Part shown: one piece after another, positions 54,792 through 64,000 of the stretch
How the letters are laid out: each line of letters begins with the position of its first letter
Position numbering within the stretch: position 1 is the stretch's first letter
Origin: Meloidogyne chitwoodi
Taxonomy: Eukaryota > Nematoda > Chromadorea > Rhabditida > Meloidogynidae
Assembly: GCA_015183035.1 (NCBI GenBank)
Contig: JACZZP010000002.1
Span: 2,818,272-2,882,271, forward strand
DNA length: 64,000 nucleotides
Direction: 5' to 3'
Translations under genes and position numbers: made by a program
Notes under the pieces: generated by a model
Database searches by the model: none
The model's input: the letters and a program-made list of their open reading frames with translations, nothing else
What the model was told of the DNA's origin: nothing

Positions 54792-57250
54792 ATGCCTCGA
54801 AGGATCAGTTTTTCAATAAAAAACGAAATATTGCTTTATTCAAATTTTCACTTTTTATTAATATTTTCTTTGTTAAGTTCTTTTATGGAAGGCATAAAAA
54901 TTGAAAAAGCAAGTGTGAGGGAAAAAGTTAGTGAAATAAAAAACAAACAAAAAGTAAATAATAAAGTATTAAATGAGCAACAACAAGATACACTTCAGGT
55001 ATTTTTTAAAAATGATTTTAAAATTCTTATAAATAATATTTTAGTTTTATGATTTAAATGTGGCAGCATATGAAACTGTTTTAACACCGACCGATTTTGA
55101 ATTAGCTATGGAATTGGATGATAGTCCAAATGAATCTGATTGGGACAGTGAAGCAATGTATAATTTGGATAAATTTGAAGGAGATATTGCTAATAATGTA
55201 AATAAATTTTAAAAATAAATAAAGAGAATTTTTTTTAATTTTATTTAAAGATTAATGCTACAACAGTTGCTCTCTTTATTCGAGGAGCTCCTGAAAAGGC
55301 AGATAGTAAAACAAATAAAGGCAGATTACAATTAAATGCCATAAGGGATCGGCGTCAATTATGGAACAATGGTCGTATTCCTTATGCTCTCAGTAGCCAA
55401 TATAGCAGCTATAGGTTAATAAATGATAAAAATTAAGCTTGTCTTAAATTTAGCCGATCTGTGATTGCATCAGCCATGCAAGAATATGGTTGGTATATTT
55501 ATATTTTAATTAACCTTGATTATATTATAAAATATATAGCTAAACACACATGCATTCAATGGACTCCAAGAACTGGAATGGATCGGGATTATGTATATAT
55601 TGTTCCTGAAAGGGGCTGCTACTCTATGGTAATAATAATTATTAAAAATAATTTAAAAAATAATTGTTAAAAAATTTTTAATTTAATTTTCTCCATGGCA
55701 AGTCGTAAAATTTTAATTTTTTTATAATTATTTGATGGTGTAGGTTGGAAGAACTACTGACAGACAAATACTTTCATTGGGAAATGGATGTATTCAGAAG
55801 GGCATAATAATTCAGTAGGTTCAAGTTTATTCAAATAAAAATTAATAATGACAGCGAAATGATGCATGCCGTCGGCTTCTTTCACGAGCAATCCCGTCCA
55901 GACAGGTACTATTATTAGTAAAAATTATTTATTTTGTTTAACAGAGATGATTATATTGCGATTCTATGGCACAATATTCTTCCCGGAATGCAGGGTTTTT
56001 ATTAATAATTAATTAAATTGATGTTGAATTTAGGCCAATTTGAAAAATATAGTCAAGCAACTATACAGACTCTAGGCAGCGATTATGACTTTGGATCAAT
56101 GTAAATTTGTATTTGAAATGTTTTAAATTAAAAATACGCTTTAGTATGCATTACGGACCGAATGCTTTCACAAGAAATGGTTTACCTACAATAATGCCTA
56201 GAAGACAGGCTTCTATTGGACAGAGGATCGGTTTTAGTAAATTAGATGCATGGAAAATTAATACACTGTAATATTAAAAATATTGTTATTTAACGTTAAT
56301 TTTACAGCTACGAATGTCCTAATTATGGGGGAACATATGGAAATATAGATAGTCAGTCATCAACTAAATCACCAATATTTCCACATCCACAACCAGCTAC
56401 AATGAAGCCACCATATGTTGTTCCTACAATGACTCCTCCTACTACGCCTAGAGTATATTTAGAAATATTTATGATAAATTTCTATATAACAGTTTGAACA
56501 TATTATTTTCTGCAGGTTTGCCGAAACACTCGTCCAGACTGTGATCTCTTAGCTAGTCAAGGATGGTGCTCCCGTAATCCCCAATGGATGCGAACAAATT
56601 GTCCAGTCTCTTGTCAAATGTGTCTAATTTCAAATTTGGAGACCAGAAGGCCACCACCATCTCCACCGCTTTCACTTCCATTTCCTTCACCTCGACCAAT
56701 TGTACCCTTAACAAGTACAATGGTAAGTGGGAAGAATATATTTTGTAAATTTATTTTTATTCAAGTCAACCACAACAAGTACCTCACCACCAATGCCAGT
56801 TTGCGAAGATTTACGTGTTGACTGTGCAGAATTAGCCAAACGTCGATATTGTATAACTGCTCCATCCTTTACCCAAACATTTTGTGCACGTTCCTGTGGT
56901 TTTTGTTTTGTTCCTTTGGCAACAGATTCTCCTAATAATCTACATGGTAGACCTTCAATTTTATCATCAAGTAAAATGCCACCAACAACATTTACACAAA
57001 GGCCAATGGTTACCTTTTGGCCTTATAGGTGGTTTTTTTATATTATAATTTTTTAATTGTTTTAAGGCCATTAAATTCGAATGAAACAAAACCACCGTTA
57101 TCTTCATTACTTGTTAAAGGAAAACCTCCTATGAGCAGTTGTAAAGACAGAAAACATTTCTGTAGTGTTTGGAAACATTCAGGTTTTTGTCAGGGTATGT
57201 TCCAAGGCTATATGAAAAAAAATTGTGCAGCAACTTGTGGCTTTTGTTGA
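54792..57250 (+). CDS. nas: Astacin metalloprotease with three ShKT domains
   Basis: A secreted zinc endopeptidase of the nematode astacin (NAS) family, implicated in cuticle and extracellular-matrix processing. It has a hydrophobic signal segment (NFHFLLIFSLLSSFMEGI), a prodomain, and the astacin start QLWNNGRIPYALSSQYSS. The zinc site HEMMHAVGFFHEQSRPDRDD is assembled across a 43-nt intron at about 55813-55855, with Glu as base. The Met-turn is SIMHYGPNAF. Three C-terminal ShKT six-cysteine domains follow: CRNTRPDCDLL ... CQMC, CEDLRVDCAEL ... CGFC, CKDRKHFCSVW ... CGFC at the stop, with Pro/Ser/Thr-rich linkers. There is no EGF-CUB unit, so it fits the NAS-13/14/15 group. All catalytic residues are present. 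Confidence 0.93.
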
Positions 57251-57608
57251 CATTTATAAAAAACATTTAATATTCTAACTAAATTTTTTTGTTTAAATTC
57301 ATATTTGTTATTTAAGAGATAATTTAAAATCATGATCCGATGATTAAATATTTATTCTAAATTTATGATAAAACTATTTATAAACCCAAATGTCAAAAAA
57401 ATTTAGAAAATATTAAAAATAATGAAAAATTAATTGATAGTACGTCTAATAAATTATTTTATATAATTAACTCAAGGATTGAATTGATTAAATTGTCAGG
57501 CAAAATTTTTACAATTTCAGTATAAAGAGGGCTAACATTGTACAATTATGAAAAATACGCTTGTTGCTGATTTTTGAAAAGTATTTTTCTTAAATTCCTT
57601 TGATAAAA

Positions 57609-59430
57609 TCAAGAACTACCCTTTCTTAGCAAAGTTCTTCTAGACTAAAACAAATAATTGTTTAATAATCTATAAAATAAACCTTTGGAGAAGTAGTCCT
57701 TCTAGCATTAGTCCCAACATTTCGATCTTCTACGTTACCATTAATGTTTAAATTTCCATTACCTAAACTAATTTTTTCATATTTTTTGGAACTAGACTTA
57801 CTAGAGCTTCCGATACTTCCATTTGTTTTAGCTTAAATTGAAAATATAAATCTCAATAATTTTTATATTTAAAAAAATTAATGGGTATGCTAAAAAATTA
57901 ATAAATATTTTGATAAATCTTACCTGCTTCCAATGCTTCATATTGGGATTTGCGTTCCCCGACAGTAGCACCATTTATTTTACGAAAATCTTTTATATTT
58001 ATTCCATTATTTGCTTTGTCTTTGTTTCGGTTTTCATCAATTAATGGTCTGCTTGAAAATTCTTCTTGTTTGTTATTAACTTCTGAAGGTTTATGTTTCA
58101 ATTGTGATTCCTCAGAGCTTCCTCGGAGTTCATTTTCATCCAACATTTCCCTTTGATCATTTAGCTTTAGTGATCTGTCTTTTAAAAGAAATTCTAGTTC
58201 TCCATTTTCGTTATCTTGTTGTATTTTTTTCTCCTCAACTGAATGAACTTTATCAATTTGTTTTTCAATATTATGATTGATACTTAATGGTTTAGGTGCA
58301 CCTCCAGTCTTATTATTCCAAGGAAGAGTATGCCATAATCCCTGAGGTTCACTATCAAAAGAATTTTTATTAGAATCTAATTGTTGATCTTGGTCATTAT
58401 TTTCTTCTGACGTTGAGTCTTGTTTTATAAAGCTAGATGATGAACTTTCAGCCATGTTATTTCTTTTTTTATTTTTTGGAAGCCTAGTTATATCTAAAGG
58501 AGAAACATCAAAATTTTCATTTTCCTCAATATTATTAAAAATCTGAAATTTATATTATTGTTTCTTTTTAATTGTGTTTTTTACCCCAGAATCCTCTTCT
58601 GTTGATGTGCCAACTGAAACTTTTTCTACAGTTGATAAGCGGGATTTGCCTATATAATTGACGTTTTAATTAAAAAATATTTTATGGGCTGGATGATTAC
58701 CTCTCAGTTTTAAAAGATTATTTCTAAATACATTTGGTGAAAATGGAGAGCAATTACTAGATCTAAGATTGCCGGAGGTACACGTATTATCTGATTTAGC
58801 TCTCAGGAGTCTACTTTCTCCTAAAAGTTGTTTTAGTGTTTTATTATTAGAACCATGTTCTTCGACTGGCTTACTATTATTTTTTTTCAATTTTGAATAT
58901 ATTTTAGTTGATTTATTTGATAAATAATTATGTAATTTTTTAAATGAATCATTTATTTTTAAGTTCTGTAACGTTAAACTTATACTTCTTAGAGGTGAAT
59001 TTTTATTATGAGAAAAACTTTTTGAGCCTTCCCCGTTTAAATTCTTCTCAAATTTATTGTCTAACTCATCTTTCATAATTAAAAAGTTTGCTTTATAATC
59101 TCGTTCAGTTACTGGTGACGATTTTATCCTTCTATGTTTACCTAATTTAGAATTATTGAATTGGAGTGGACGATATTCTACAATTTCTTTTCCTGTAATT
59201 TTTTCTTCCATTTGCTATAAATTAATTAGATAATTATTTTTAATAAGTTTGTCTACTTTTTTTCCTCGTTTATCCTCTTCATCATTAATTACCTCAATTA
59301 TCTCGTCTTCATTTGTTGTTGAATTCGAGCCATGCAACTTTTTGTTATTTCCGTGCTCATGATTCCTCATACCTGTCACATCAATAAGGAGACAAAACAA
59401 TAAAAGAATAAAAAATAATAAAGGTTTCAT
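57609..59430 (-). CDS. Secreted Ser/Asn/Lys-rich disordered protein
   Basis: I do not recognise the family. Exon 1 (59257-59430) encodes a clear signal peptide (KPLLFFILLLFCLLIDVTG) and an acidic stretch. A 42-nt intron joins in phase 0 to QMEEKITGKEIVEYRPLQF, GKHRRIKSSPVTERDYKANF, SPLRSISLTLQNLKINDSF and LGESRLLRAKSDNTCTSG. Further exons give STVEKVSVGTSTEEDSG, an acidic Ser/Gln-rich stretch (SSSFIKQDSTSEENNDQD), GLWHTLPWNNKTGGAPKPL, and a Ser-rich end closing SRRTLLRKGSS (stop 57609-57611). Composition and the HR[KR]xKS(D/S) motif resemble the secreted protein at 44235-46276 (HRKTKSDSN). TGCACTT lies 144 nt upstream. A secreted effector-like role is inference. Confidence 0.7.
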
Positions 59431-59938
59431 TAATGGGAGCTACTTAATTAAAAAAATTTAATAGTAAAAAAATATCTTTTATAACAAATAAAATATAAAG
59501 ATTGAGCGCTTTACTTCTCTCCTTTTTAATAGTGCTTTTTTGAAAATAATTTGCCATTTTCCCATCTATGTATTGCACTTTAATGTTTAATTAATTTATG
59601 AAAATTTCGCAACAAAATTTTTATTAAAAAATTTCGAAATATTTTCGGCAAAAAAGGACAAGTAATATTCAAAGAAAGGTCATTCATAATAAAAAGAAAA
59701 AATAGATTTTGTATAAAAAATTTATTTTTGTATTTCACGTGTAAAAACATTTTCTCACAGTAAATATTATTAAAAAAATAAAGTTTAAAATTTTATTCCG
59801 AATAGGACAAAAAAGTAATTTAACTTTATTAATGAAAATAAAAAGCATAAATTATAAAGAGTAAAAACTAAATTCAGAGAAAAATGAATTATCAAAATTA
59901 TTAGAAAGCTTAAATTATATTTTTCTTCTCATTTTATT

Positions 59939-60805
59939 TTACCAATTATCTGATTTTTTAATTTTTTTCAATCCTTTTTTCCAATTTATTTGATCTAATA
60001 AATCAGCCTTTTGTTCCCAATCCAAATCATTTTCAACATTTTTACCGTTCAATTTTACTAAAAATAAGAAAGATTATAAAAATTAATAAAAATAAACCAT
60101 TATTATTTTTGACCTCAACATTAGAGCTAACTTTAAATTTATTTTTTTCCACTTTGTGCTTGTTTTGTAAAGGATGTAGTGAAATATATGATTTCATTTT
60201 ACATTCACCTTCCCAAGCTTGATCAGAATTTTTAGGTGATTCACATTTTGTATTAGCTTTTGTTTGTAAATCTTTTTTGTCCTCTATTTTCCAATCAATT
60301 TCTCGGTCAGCTTTTTCCTCCCAATCTAGGTCAGAATCACTCTTATAGGCAATTTTTGCCTTATCATTGACTTAGTTAAATATAAATTTTTTTTTAACTT
60401 TTCTTTAACATAAATACCTTTTTTATTTAATTCACCATAATTTAATGTACATTCACCATCCTCCCATACATCCTCAGTTTCACATTTTATTTCATCTTTA
60501 ATTTCGATACTTTTAATTCCAAGACCCCAATCAACTCCCCAATCGTCTTTTTGCTCCCAATCAAATTCCTCTTTATCTGTAGGAATTTCTTTACCCTCGT
60601 TTTTGTTCTTACCTTTCCAATCCTTTTTCTTTTTTTCTTTATTATTTTTTATTTGTAAATTTTGTGCAATAAGTTTTGGAAATTCAGACAAATTAGACAA
60701 ACTCAAGATATCTTCCCTTTTATAATTATCTCGTTCTATTGGGTTGAAGGAAGAGAGCAAAGAAAATTTTGGTGAATTGGAAGAACTTGCTTTCTTATTA
60801 GCCAT
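59939..60805 (-). CDS. Protein with internal ~50-residue DWEQK repeats
   Basis: I do not recognise it. The start is MANKKASSSNSPKFSLLSSF; there is no signal peptide unless an upstream exon is missing. After a Lys-rich stretch come two copies of a module: FDWEQKDDWGVDWGLG ... IKCETEDVWEDGECTLNY, and LDWEEKADREIDWKIEDKK ... TKCESPKNSDQAWEGECKMKS. A third partial copy is LDWEQKADLLDQINWKKG. Three exons join in frame; the protein ends KKIKKSDNW with stop at 59939-59941. Each full module carries two conserved cysteines (KCE and GEC), which could pair. It lies between two secreted-protein genes on the same strand with small gaps. Confidence 0.65.
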
Positions 60806-60913
60806 TAAAATATTCTTAAAGATTCTTGTTTATTTATAAAAATAAAAGTATAATTTAATGTAAAGACGGGTCTTAAATAAAGGATTTAGATAGATTTATA
60901 CTCCTTTTTAATA

Positions 60914-61581
60914 TTAATATTTTTTAATTGCCTTATAATTTTGTTGTAATATTCCTCCCTCCATTATTTTAGTCGTGCTCCTTATAAGATTTGATGGAAG
61001 TGGAGGCTGTAAAAATAAAAAAATTAGAAAAAACGCATCTAAATATTTTTACTCAAAATTCTATTAAAATATATTTATACAAAAGGATCGGCATTTCCTT
61101 TAAGCTCTTTTCCTGCTGTAATTTTGGCCCAAGTTTTACATAATTTGTTTTCCCCGTTTTCATCGTGGACCAACTTTAAAGATGTAATTTTATCTTTTTC
61201 CTCATCTGTTTGATTATTCTTTTTGTCGTTTTCTTCATTTTTTGCTTGATAATATTGCAAATATTTTCTACTAGGCACAAACTCTTTCGCTATGATTTTA
61301 TAGAATTAAAAATATTTAATTAAATTAAGTCAAAAAACTCTTTTAACAAACTTTTGCTTTGCTAAAGAGATGCGTGACTTGTAAAAATAAAAAATCTTTT
61401 AATGATTGAACAAACCAAATGGATTTAATTTTGAATTGATCGTTGAAATTTTTTGAGGTTCAGCTTCAGCTTCAGCTACACCTTTACCTTTATCATTTAA
61501 ATCGCTCGTGTATAATGTTCCAAAAAGATGATTAAATAAAACAAAAAATAAATAAAAAGAGACTTTTATTGAGACAAACAT
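60914..61581 (-). CDS. Small secreted protein, pioneer
   Basis: I do not recognise it. The ATG at 61581 opens a signal peptide (FVSIKVSFYLFFVLFNHLFG). The mature part begins TLYTSDLNDKGKGVAEAEAE and the first exon would stop at LNPFGLFNH unless spliced; the exact donor is unclear. A later exon encodes KEFVPSRKYLQYYQAKNEEN ... SLKLVHDENGENKLCKTWAK ... NADPF, then a GTATAA ... TTTACAG intron joins in phase 0 to PPLPSNLIRSTTKIMEGGIL and the stop at 60914-60916. The exon 1 to exon 2 connection (about 61278-61450) is unresolved. TGCACTT lies 246 nt upstream. Same strand and style as its two neighbours. Confidence 0.5.
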
Positions 61582-62149
61582 CTGAATTTGCCTAAATATT
61601 TTCTAATTACTCATTGTATCAACGAATTCTGGATAATAAAAAATATGTTTAGAAACTATAAGGCTATTACTTTCCTTTCTTTATATCACATGGAGTAATG
61701 TAAATTTTAAAAACCCAGACATAAATATCGCTTTCATGGCTATTTTCTCATTAAAAAAGTACAAGCCGTCAATGAGCGCAAGTCTATTTGATTAATAAAC
61801 ATGACTTAAAAATTTTTAAGAGAAAATGCACTTTGATAAATTAAATTCCAAATCTATCTGTATGTATTTTATTTCAAAGTTATTCGTTGTAATTTCAAAA
61901 TAATTTTAACTAAACAATTTTCTTACTATTATAGATGGGATTTAAAATTCAGGTATTGAATAGAACGAGGTTTTAGATTTTTTAAATGATAGATTTTAAT
62001 AGAATAAATTATTAAATTAGGTTAATAAATAACATAAATATTCAAATTTAAACAGTTAAGGATTAAACTTCATTGTAAACAATACCAACATGTTTGAATT
62101 ACTCATAGCTCATTTGAATCAGTGTATCGAGCTCTATCAAATGATACAA
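61582..62149. other. Intergenic, AT-rich
   Basis: Upstream flank of the pioneer gene. It includes TGCACTT at 61827-61833. From about 62100 the sequence grades into diverged satellite (GAATCAGTGTATCGAGCTC). Confidence 0.5.
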
Positions 62150-63010
62150 TAAAATTTATGGATTTTCTGTTAGAACTTTTTTTAAAAATTTTCAAACAAA
62201 AATTTTTCAATGTTTTAAAATTTTCAAAAAATTTTTTCTCAAAAACTAGTCTATAGATTTTTAAATTTCAAAGCTCATTCGATTCAGCTTATCGAGCTCT
62301 TTCGAATGATACCAAAGTCAGCAAATTTCCAACGATGGAAATTTTTTATCGAACTTTGAATTATTCCTTCCCCCTAAATTTTTAAAATTTTCAAAAATTT
62401 TTTTCTCAAAAACTAGTCTATAGATTTTTAAATTTCATAGCTCATTCGATTCAGCTTATCGAGCTCTTTCGAATGAACCAAATTCAGCAAATTTCCAACG
62501 ATGGAAATTTTTTTATCGAACTTTGAATTATTACTTCCCGCTAATTTTTAAAATTTTCAAAAAATTTTTTCTCAAAAACTAGTCTATAGATTTTTAAATT
62601 TCAAAGCTCATTCGATTCAGCTTATCGAGCTCTTTCGAATGATACCAAATTCAGCAAATTTCCAACGATGGAAATTTTTTTATCGAACTTTGAATTATTC
62701 CTTCCCCCTAAATTTTTAAAATTTTCAAAAATTTTTTTCTCAAAAACTAGTCTATAGATTTTTAAATTTCATAGCTCATTCGATTCAGCTTATCGAGCTC
62801 TTTCGAATGAACCAAATTCAGCAAATTTCCAACGATGGAAATTTTTTTATCGAACTTTGAATTATTACTTCCCCTTAATTTTTAAAATTTTCAAAAAATT
62901 TTTTCTCAAAAACTAGTCTATAGATTTTTAAATTTCAAAGCTCATTCGATTCAGCTTATCGAGCTCTTTCGAATGATACCAAATTCAGCAAATTTCCAAC
63001 GATTGAGAAA
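62150..63010. repeat. ~167-bp satellite array, forward orientation
   Basis: ACTAGTCTATAGATTTTT recurs at about 62245, 62412, 62578, 62745 and 62912, so the monomer is about 167 bp in roughly five copies. Alternate monomers share variants (FATGATACC against FATGAACC, that is GAATGATACC or GAATGAACC; TTCCCCCTA or TTCCCGCTA), hinting at a two-monomer higher-order pattern. Each has CTCATTCGATTCAGCTTATCGAGCTC. The length is close to nucleosomal repeat size and to satellites described in Meloidogyne. Confidence 0.9.
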
Positions 63011-63429
63011 AAAATTTTTGAAAATAGAAGGAGTAAAGGAACACCCTTTTCTACCTTTAAGTTTCATTGGGTGTATAAAAAATTAAACTCCAAACCTTTA
63101 AGCTTCAAAAGGTACAGAAGAGACCAGATACGGTCACATCCAAGCATTAGAGCTTCAATAGGTGTAGAAGAGACAAGCCACTTCCACTTTGGAGAGCTTG
63201 GGTTTTGGATGGGTGTAAAAAGGGAGATGGGGGGAACAAATTTATTAACTTTTTATTTCTATGGTATTTCTTCAAATTTTTTTCTTTTATTATGATTCTC
63301 ATTCTATATTCTTCATTCTTAAGCAAAAATTATCAACTTTTAACAGAACAGTCAAAAGTTGCAAGTTGCTGAACATAGAAATATTTTGGGGTGAAAAAAT
63401 TTTTTAAATTGAAAAATTTTTTTATTCCA
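63011..63429. repeat. Spacer with short degenerate tandem repeats
   Basis: Between the two satellite arms. It has imperfect repeats of about 45 bp (AGCTTCAAAAGGTACAGAAG, AGCTTCAATAGGTGTAGAAG). The plus-strand frame at 63071-63295 spans these repeats and has no domain or splice support. Confidence 0.5.
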
Positions 63430-64000
63430 ATGTTAAATTATACTGAATTTGGTATCATTCGAAAGAGCTTGAAAAGCTGTATCGAATGAGTTATTTATTT
63501 AAAATTCTAACGAGTAGAATTCGAGAACCAGGTCCATGAACATTTGAATTTTTTGGGGAGAATAAATTTTTTAAATTGAAAAATTTTTTTATCCCTCTAT
63601 AAGATTATTCTAAATTTGGTATCATTCGAAAGAGCTTTGAAAGCTGAATCGAATGAGCTATGAAAATCAAAAATCGTATGACTAGTTTTTGAGAACCAAG
63701 TCCATGAACATTGGAATTTTTTGGGGGAAGGAATATTTAAAACTTCGATAAAAAAATTTCCTCGGAAGCATATTCGCTGTAATTTGTATCATTTGTAGAG
63801 CTCGAAAAACTGAATCGAATGAGCTATGATAGACCTCCTAAATAAGAAGGCTTTGAGAGATATGATTTTTTGAAGAAAAATTTGGGGGAAGGAATATATT
63901 TGAACTTTTATAAAAAAATTTCCATCGTTTGGAAATTTGCTGAATTTAGTATCATTTGAAAGAGGATGAATTACTGAATCGAATGAGCTATAAAATTCAA
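63430..64000. repeat. Same satellite, inverted orientation
   Basis: GGTATCATTCGAAAGAGCTT, then GCTGAATCGAATGAGCTATG, recur about every 170 bp and are the reverse complement of the 62150-63010 monomer. Copies are more diverged than in the forward array. The array runs off the window edge. Confidence 0.8.

Noticed and set aside
63071..63295. 74-codon plus-strand frame near the right end
   Set aside because: It spans short degenerate repeats between satellite arms and has no independent support.
1..64000. CRISPR arrays, bacterial operons or viral segments
   Set aside because: No direct-repeat/spacer array, no ribosome-binding-site-led gene runs and no viral replicase or capsid motifs were seen; genes are spliced and nematode-like.

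Overview
This window is nuclear DNA from a very AT-rich nematode genome. A plant-parasitic, root-knot (Meloidogyne-like) worm is the best guess. The reasons are many short introns with TTTAG/TTAAG acceptors, nematode-type families (astacin with ShKT domains, patched-related protein, globins, C-type lectin, TTBK-like kinase), several fast-evolving lysine/asparagine-rich secreted proteins, and a roughly 167-bp satellite. The species assignment is inference. Nothing suggests bacterial or viral DNA. All genes are split by introns, so coordinates run from start codon to stop codon and include introns.

Left end (1-3.25 kb): repeats. There are satellite fragments, a dimeric ~316-bp satellite, two adjoining 18-bp minisatellites, and an internally deleted hAT transposon (12-bp terminal inverted repeats, 8-bp flanking duplication). 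The transposon sits in an inverted-repeat minisatellite beside a smaller related element.

3.6-28.95 kb: ordinary gene country. In order: secreted C-type lectin (+); a conserved-looking gene I do not recognise (-); an ATG-18/WIPI autophagy PROPPIN (-) with an initiator tRNA-Met in an intron; a TTBK/CK1-like kinase (-); a secreted class 3 lipase (+); a cysteine-rich secreted protein (-); an AGAP/centaurin-gamma ArfGAP (-); a TMEM256/DUF423 membrane protein (+); a REXO-type DEDDh exonuclease (+); and an EGF-domain membrane protein (+). Two introns (lectin and lipase) carry copies of the same antisense tRNA-derived SINE.

28.95-42 kb: a 4.8-kb gene desert, an inward-rectifier potassium channel (+), a pogo-like MITE, and a globin with an N-terminal myristoylation signal (-).

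42-54.4 kb: a patched-related (PTR) gene spans 8.3 kb. One 4.6-kb intron holds two complete opposite-strand genes for secreted or membrane-targeted disordered proteins. Next comes a small gene (-) that looks like a precursor of cyclic amidated peptides, with two tandem, phase-compatible last exons. It is the most interesting item here. A second globin (+) follows; its start codon overlaps the stop of a short upstream reading frame.

54.4-64 kb: an astacin metalloprotease with three ShKT domains (+), then three minus-strand genes for low-complexity proteins, two of them with signal peptides, then a ~167-bp satellite array in both orientations to the end of the window.

Functional logic: no operon or pathway cluster is evident. 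The genes are mostly independent metazoan housekeeping, signalling and secretory genes. The five disordered or pioneer proteins at 44.2-48.4 kb and 57.6-61.6 kb form a loose group of candidate secreted (possibly effector) genes.
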